Below are positions 52,101-55,100 of a stretch of DNA of 64,000 nucleotides, piece after piece. The stretch comes from Metellina segmentata (Eukaryota > Arthropoda > Arachnida > Araneae > Tetragnathidae), in contig OX375872.1 in NCBI GenBank assembly GCA_947359465.1, positions 129,815,083 through 129,879,082 on the forward strand, written 5' to 3'. The position numbers and the translations under genes are program-made. The notes beneath the pieces are model-generated. The model was not told the DNA's origin, did not search any database, and worked only from the letters and a program-made list of their open reading frames with translations. How positions within the stretch are numbered: position 1 is the first letter of the stretch; each line of letters begins with the position of its first letter.

Positions 52101-55100
52101 CAGTTAGGGCAGTTAAACAAGCAAAATAATTCATTCAAACAATCAAGCTCAATAAAAAAACACTCTCCCCGAGAGTCACGAGTTGTTTCATCGTAGATAA
52201 TATTACCAAGCTTGACTTTTGAAGCAGATGAATTTGCTTCACTACTATCAGTAGATTTGGCCTTTATATGCTGATTAGAACAAAATGTCTTCTTCTTAGA
52301 ACGCTGTCTTCTTGAAGAAGAACCCATTTTTTTTCGAAATAAGATCTTTGAAATGATCGCACAACAGAAAAAATAGCAGTGATAAACACGGGTGTAGAAG
52401 TAAACAAAACGTGCTAAGCATATAAAGTTACAGTTAAATATCGTTGCCAAACGACAGAAATAAAATAAAAAATATTTCAAATAAATAGTCTTTAAATTAA
52501 ACATATAATTTCAAGCGAAAATGCAAATGAAGTTCTGGAAAATTGTGTTTGTTTACATCTGGTTTAGAAACCGAAACTAGAATTTTTAGTGGCAGTACCT
52601 CAAGAAAAATCCTCATAACTTGAGAAATATTCCGAATATTTACAAGATCTTGGTATCGTTTGAAAGATGAAGAATTGGAGAATATTTTGATGCAATAAAA
52701 AAAAATTCGATATCTTGGTCAATTTTCGCAATTCCTAGTGTGTACATACACCTTAAACAAAAAAAACAACAAAAAACAAAAAATCTAATTCTCTAAGCAA
52801 GATATGCAATATTTTCTTGTATAAGCAAAATTGTGTAGACTTAATAAATCTTTACAAATAATTTGAAACTTATGCAACCGAATAAGAATACTACATTTGG
52901 TGCTATAAGTTATGTATATCTCAGACAATACGTAAATTTGATAGTATGTTCAAAAGAACTTCAAAAACGTTTGAATAATTCAAATGATGTGTATTAACCT
53001 TACAATGCAACCCTGCGTACATTTATTTTAAATTAAGAAATGTTTATAAATGATAAATGTGCAATACAGAAGAAATTATAGTAGCTTAGTAAATGAGAGG
53101 AATTTTCAGTATAAACAAACCACACAGAAAGTGAAGACTACTAGACTATATATCTTTGATGTTTTAGCGAATTTGGTGTTTAACCATCTGAGCGTCACGA
53201 GTTTACGAGTAGTGTTGTTTTCCCCCACAACACATATAAATTACATTTATTGATTGAAAGATTCTTCAACCATGGTCAAAATAAGTTAGAAATCAGAGGG
53301 AAGATTGCAGGTTGAAGTACGGATATATACGTGTAAACCCTTCAGGGGTCTAATTTAATTGATATACACCAATCAACTATTAAACATTAATTCGAAATTC
53401 ATTCTTTGGAATTTTTACTAGCTTAGCGCTGAAATCGTATTCGAAAACAAGCTAAGTGACGTCACGTTCAGAATCCGAACAAGAAACACCTATTGCTGCA
53501 GAAACACAAACGTCCCCAAAATTTAACTTGACAAAACGCCTCTCATAACTCACAAAACCTAACCTTAAATAGGCCAGTATAAAAATATTTTTCTGTTAAA
53601 TAACTAGTATTAAAATACATAAATAATAAGTCCTTCAAATATGTTTCACATAGCGACAGTAGCATTTTATGAAATGACCAGTTCTTATCATAAATGATTG
53701 TTTATCAAGTTGACTTCAATAGAGGCAGCCAGAATTATTATGGATCACTCTGCAGTCTTTTGATAACATTAAATAGAGCAAATAGTAAGGAATGGACGAT
53801 TGATGAATTGTAAGGTTCCCATCAATTTTTCCAGATCTTATGAAACTGGTTCTTTTGAAATGCAAATGCACAATCCAATTTTTTATGAGAAACGACAAAC
53901 ACATAAGCCATTTGAAGAGAAGAAATAGAATAGAGCTTCCTGCAGTAAGGATCGAATTACTAATGGCAGCTGAATTTGCTGCCATTTCTCCCCAAGGGCT
54001 GAAGACTGGGGACCATCAATCCTTCCCTTTGTTTTACCTGGTTCATAAAATGGTGGGGAAATAGCTTTCTCCTCTAGGAAAGATGGACTTCCATAACAAT
54101 CACGGAAAACTCAGGTGCTTAATGTTTTTTCTTGCTGGCATCAAGAAATTTCATTAGTTTGATGAAAGAAAATACGAATTCTAATTTTACGGTGACATTC
54201 ATCATTCGATTGCATTTAATGAAAATTGAGTGTTAGGTTTCAACTGCGGATGGTTCAAGCATTTTTTTTAAACAGATAATTCAGTTTTACGTTTGCATTT
54301 TAGCACATAATCCAAACCTATAACACCATTACAGTCAAACGTCATTAAATCGAATTTCACAGGACCGTAAGAAAAATTCGTGCCATCCGAATTCAGAAAA
54401 CAGCATTATTTCAACAATAAAATAAAATATATTAATGCATTTACGTTTTTACTTTTTATTACTGTAGTTATTATTGGTTCAGAAAAATGGTATTTTTAAT
54501 CAAAGATTATACAAATGACTCTTTAAATAGATATTTCCTGATTGCGCAATTCTCTTGCAATAGTTCTGTTTTATCAATTTTGTGTTTGTGTGTTTCGCGA
54601 CATTCTTTAAGAAAAATCTTTGATACGATTAACGCTGTTTAATTGAGCTGCTGAATTTTCACGGCCCCTAAAAGCGGTGAACAATTTCTAAGCCAGCAGT
54701 GCCTTCTTCGGAATCTTCATTTATTCTGTCTTCTTTACTATATTCTACAAATACATCTACAATTTCAGAGTCGCTTAATGTCTCTGATAATACGATTGAA
54801 AAGAATTCATGTGCATGTAAGTCGAAAATGTGTTCGTCTTAGCTGGCGATTAGTGTAATCCGAATTCTTATTAATTGAATATACATTAATAATCTGAATA
54901 TACATTTTGATGGGATTGGAATTTAGTTCGTATCATCAGTAATTTGTTCTAAACGAGTTCGTCTTAACGAGGTTTAAATGTATCAGTAAAACGGAACCCG
55001 GAGGTTGATTTGAAAATCACGAAACCTTGCTACACCTGAGGTAAGTACACTGGTAATAGACACTGTAGACAACTTTTCAATTCATAAACAAAAAAATAAG

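Noticed and set aside
52328..52504. N-terminal extension of the transposase frame to an upstream ATG
   Set aside because: The 59 extra codons are A+T-rich and hydrophobic, unlike the basic, low-complexity start at 52327; treated as untranslated.
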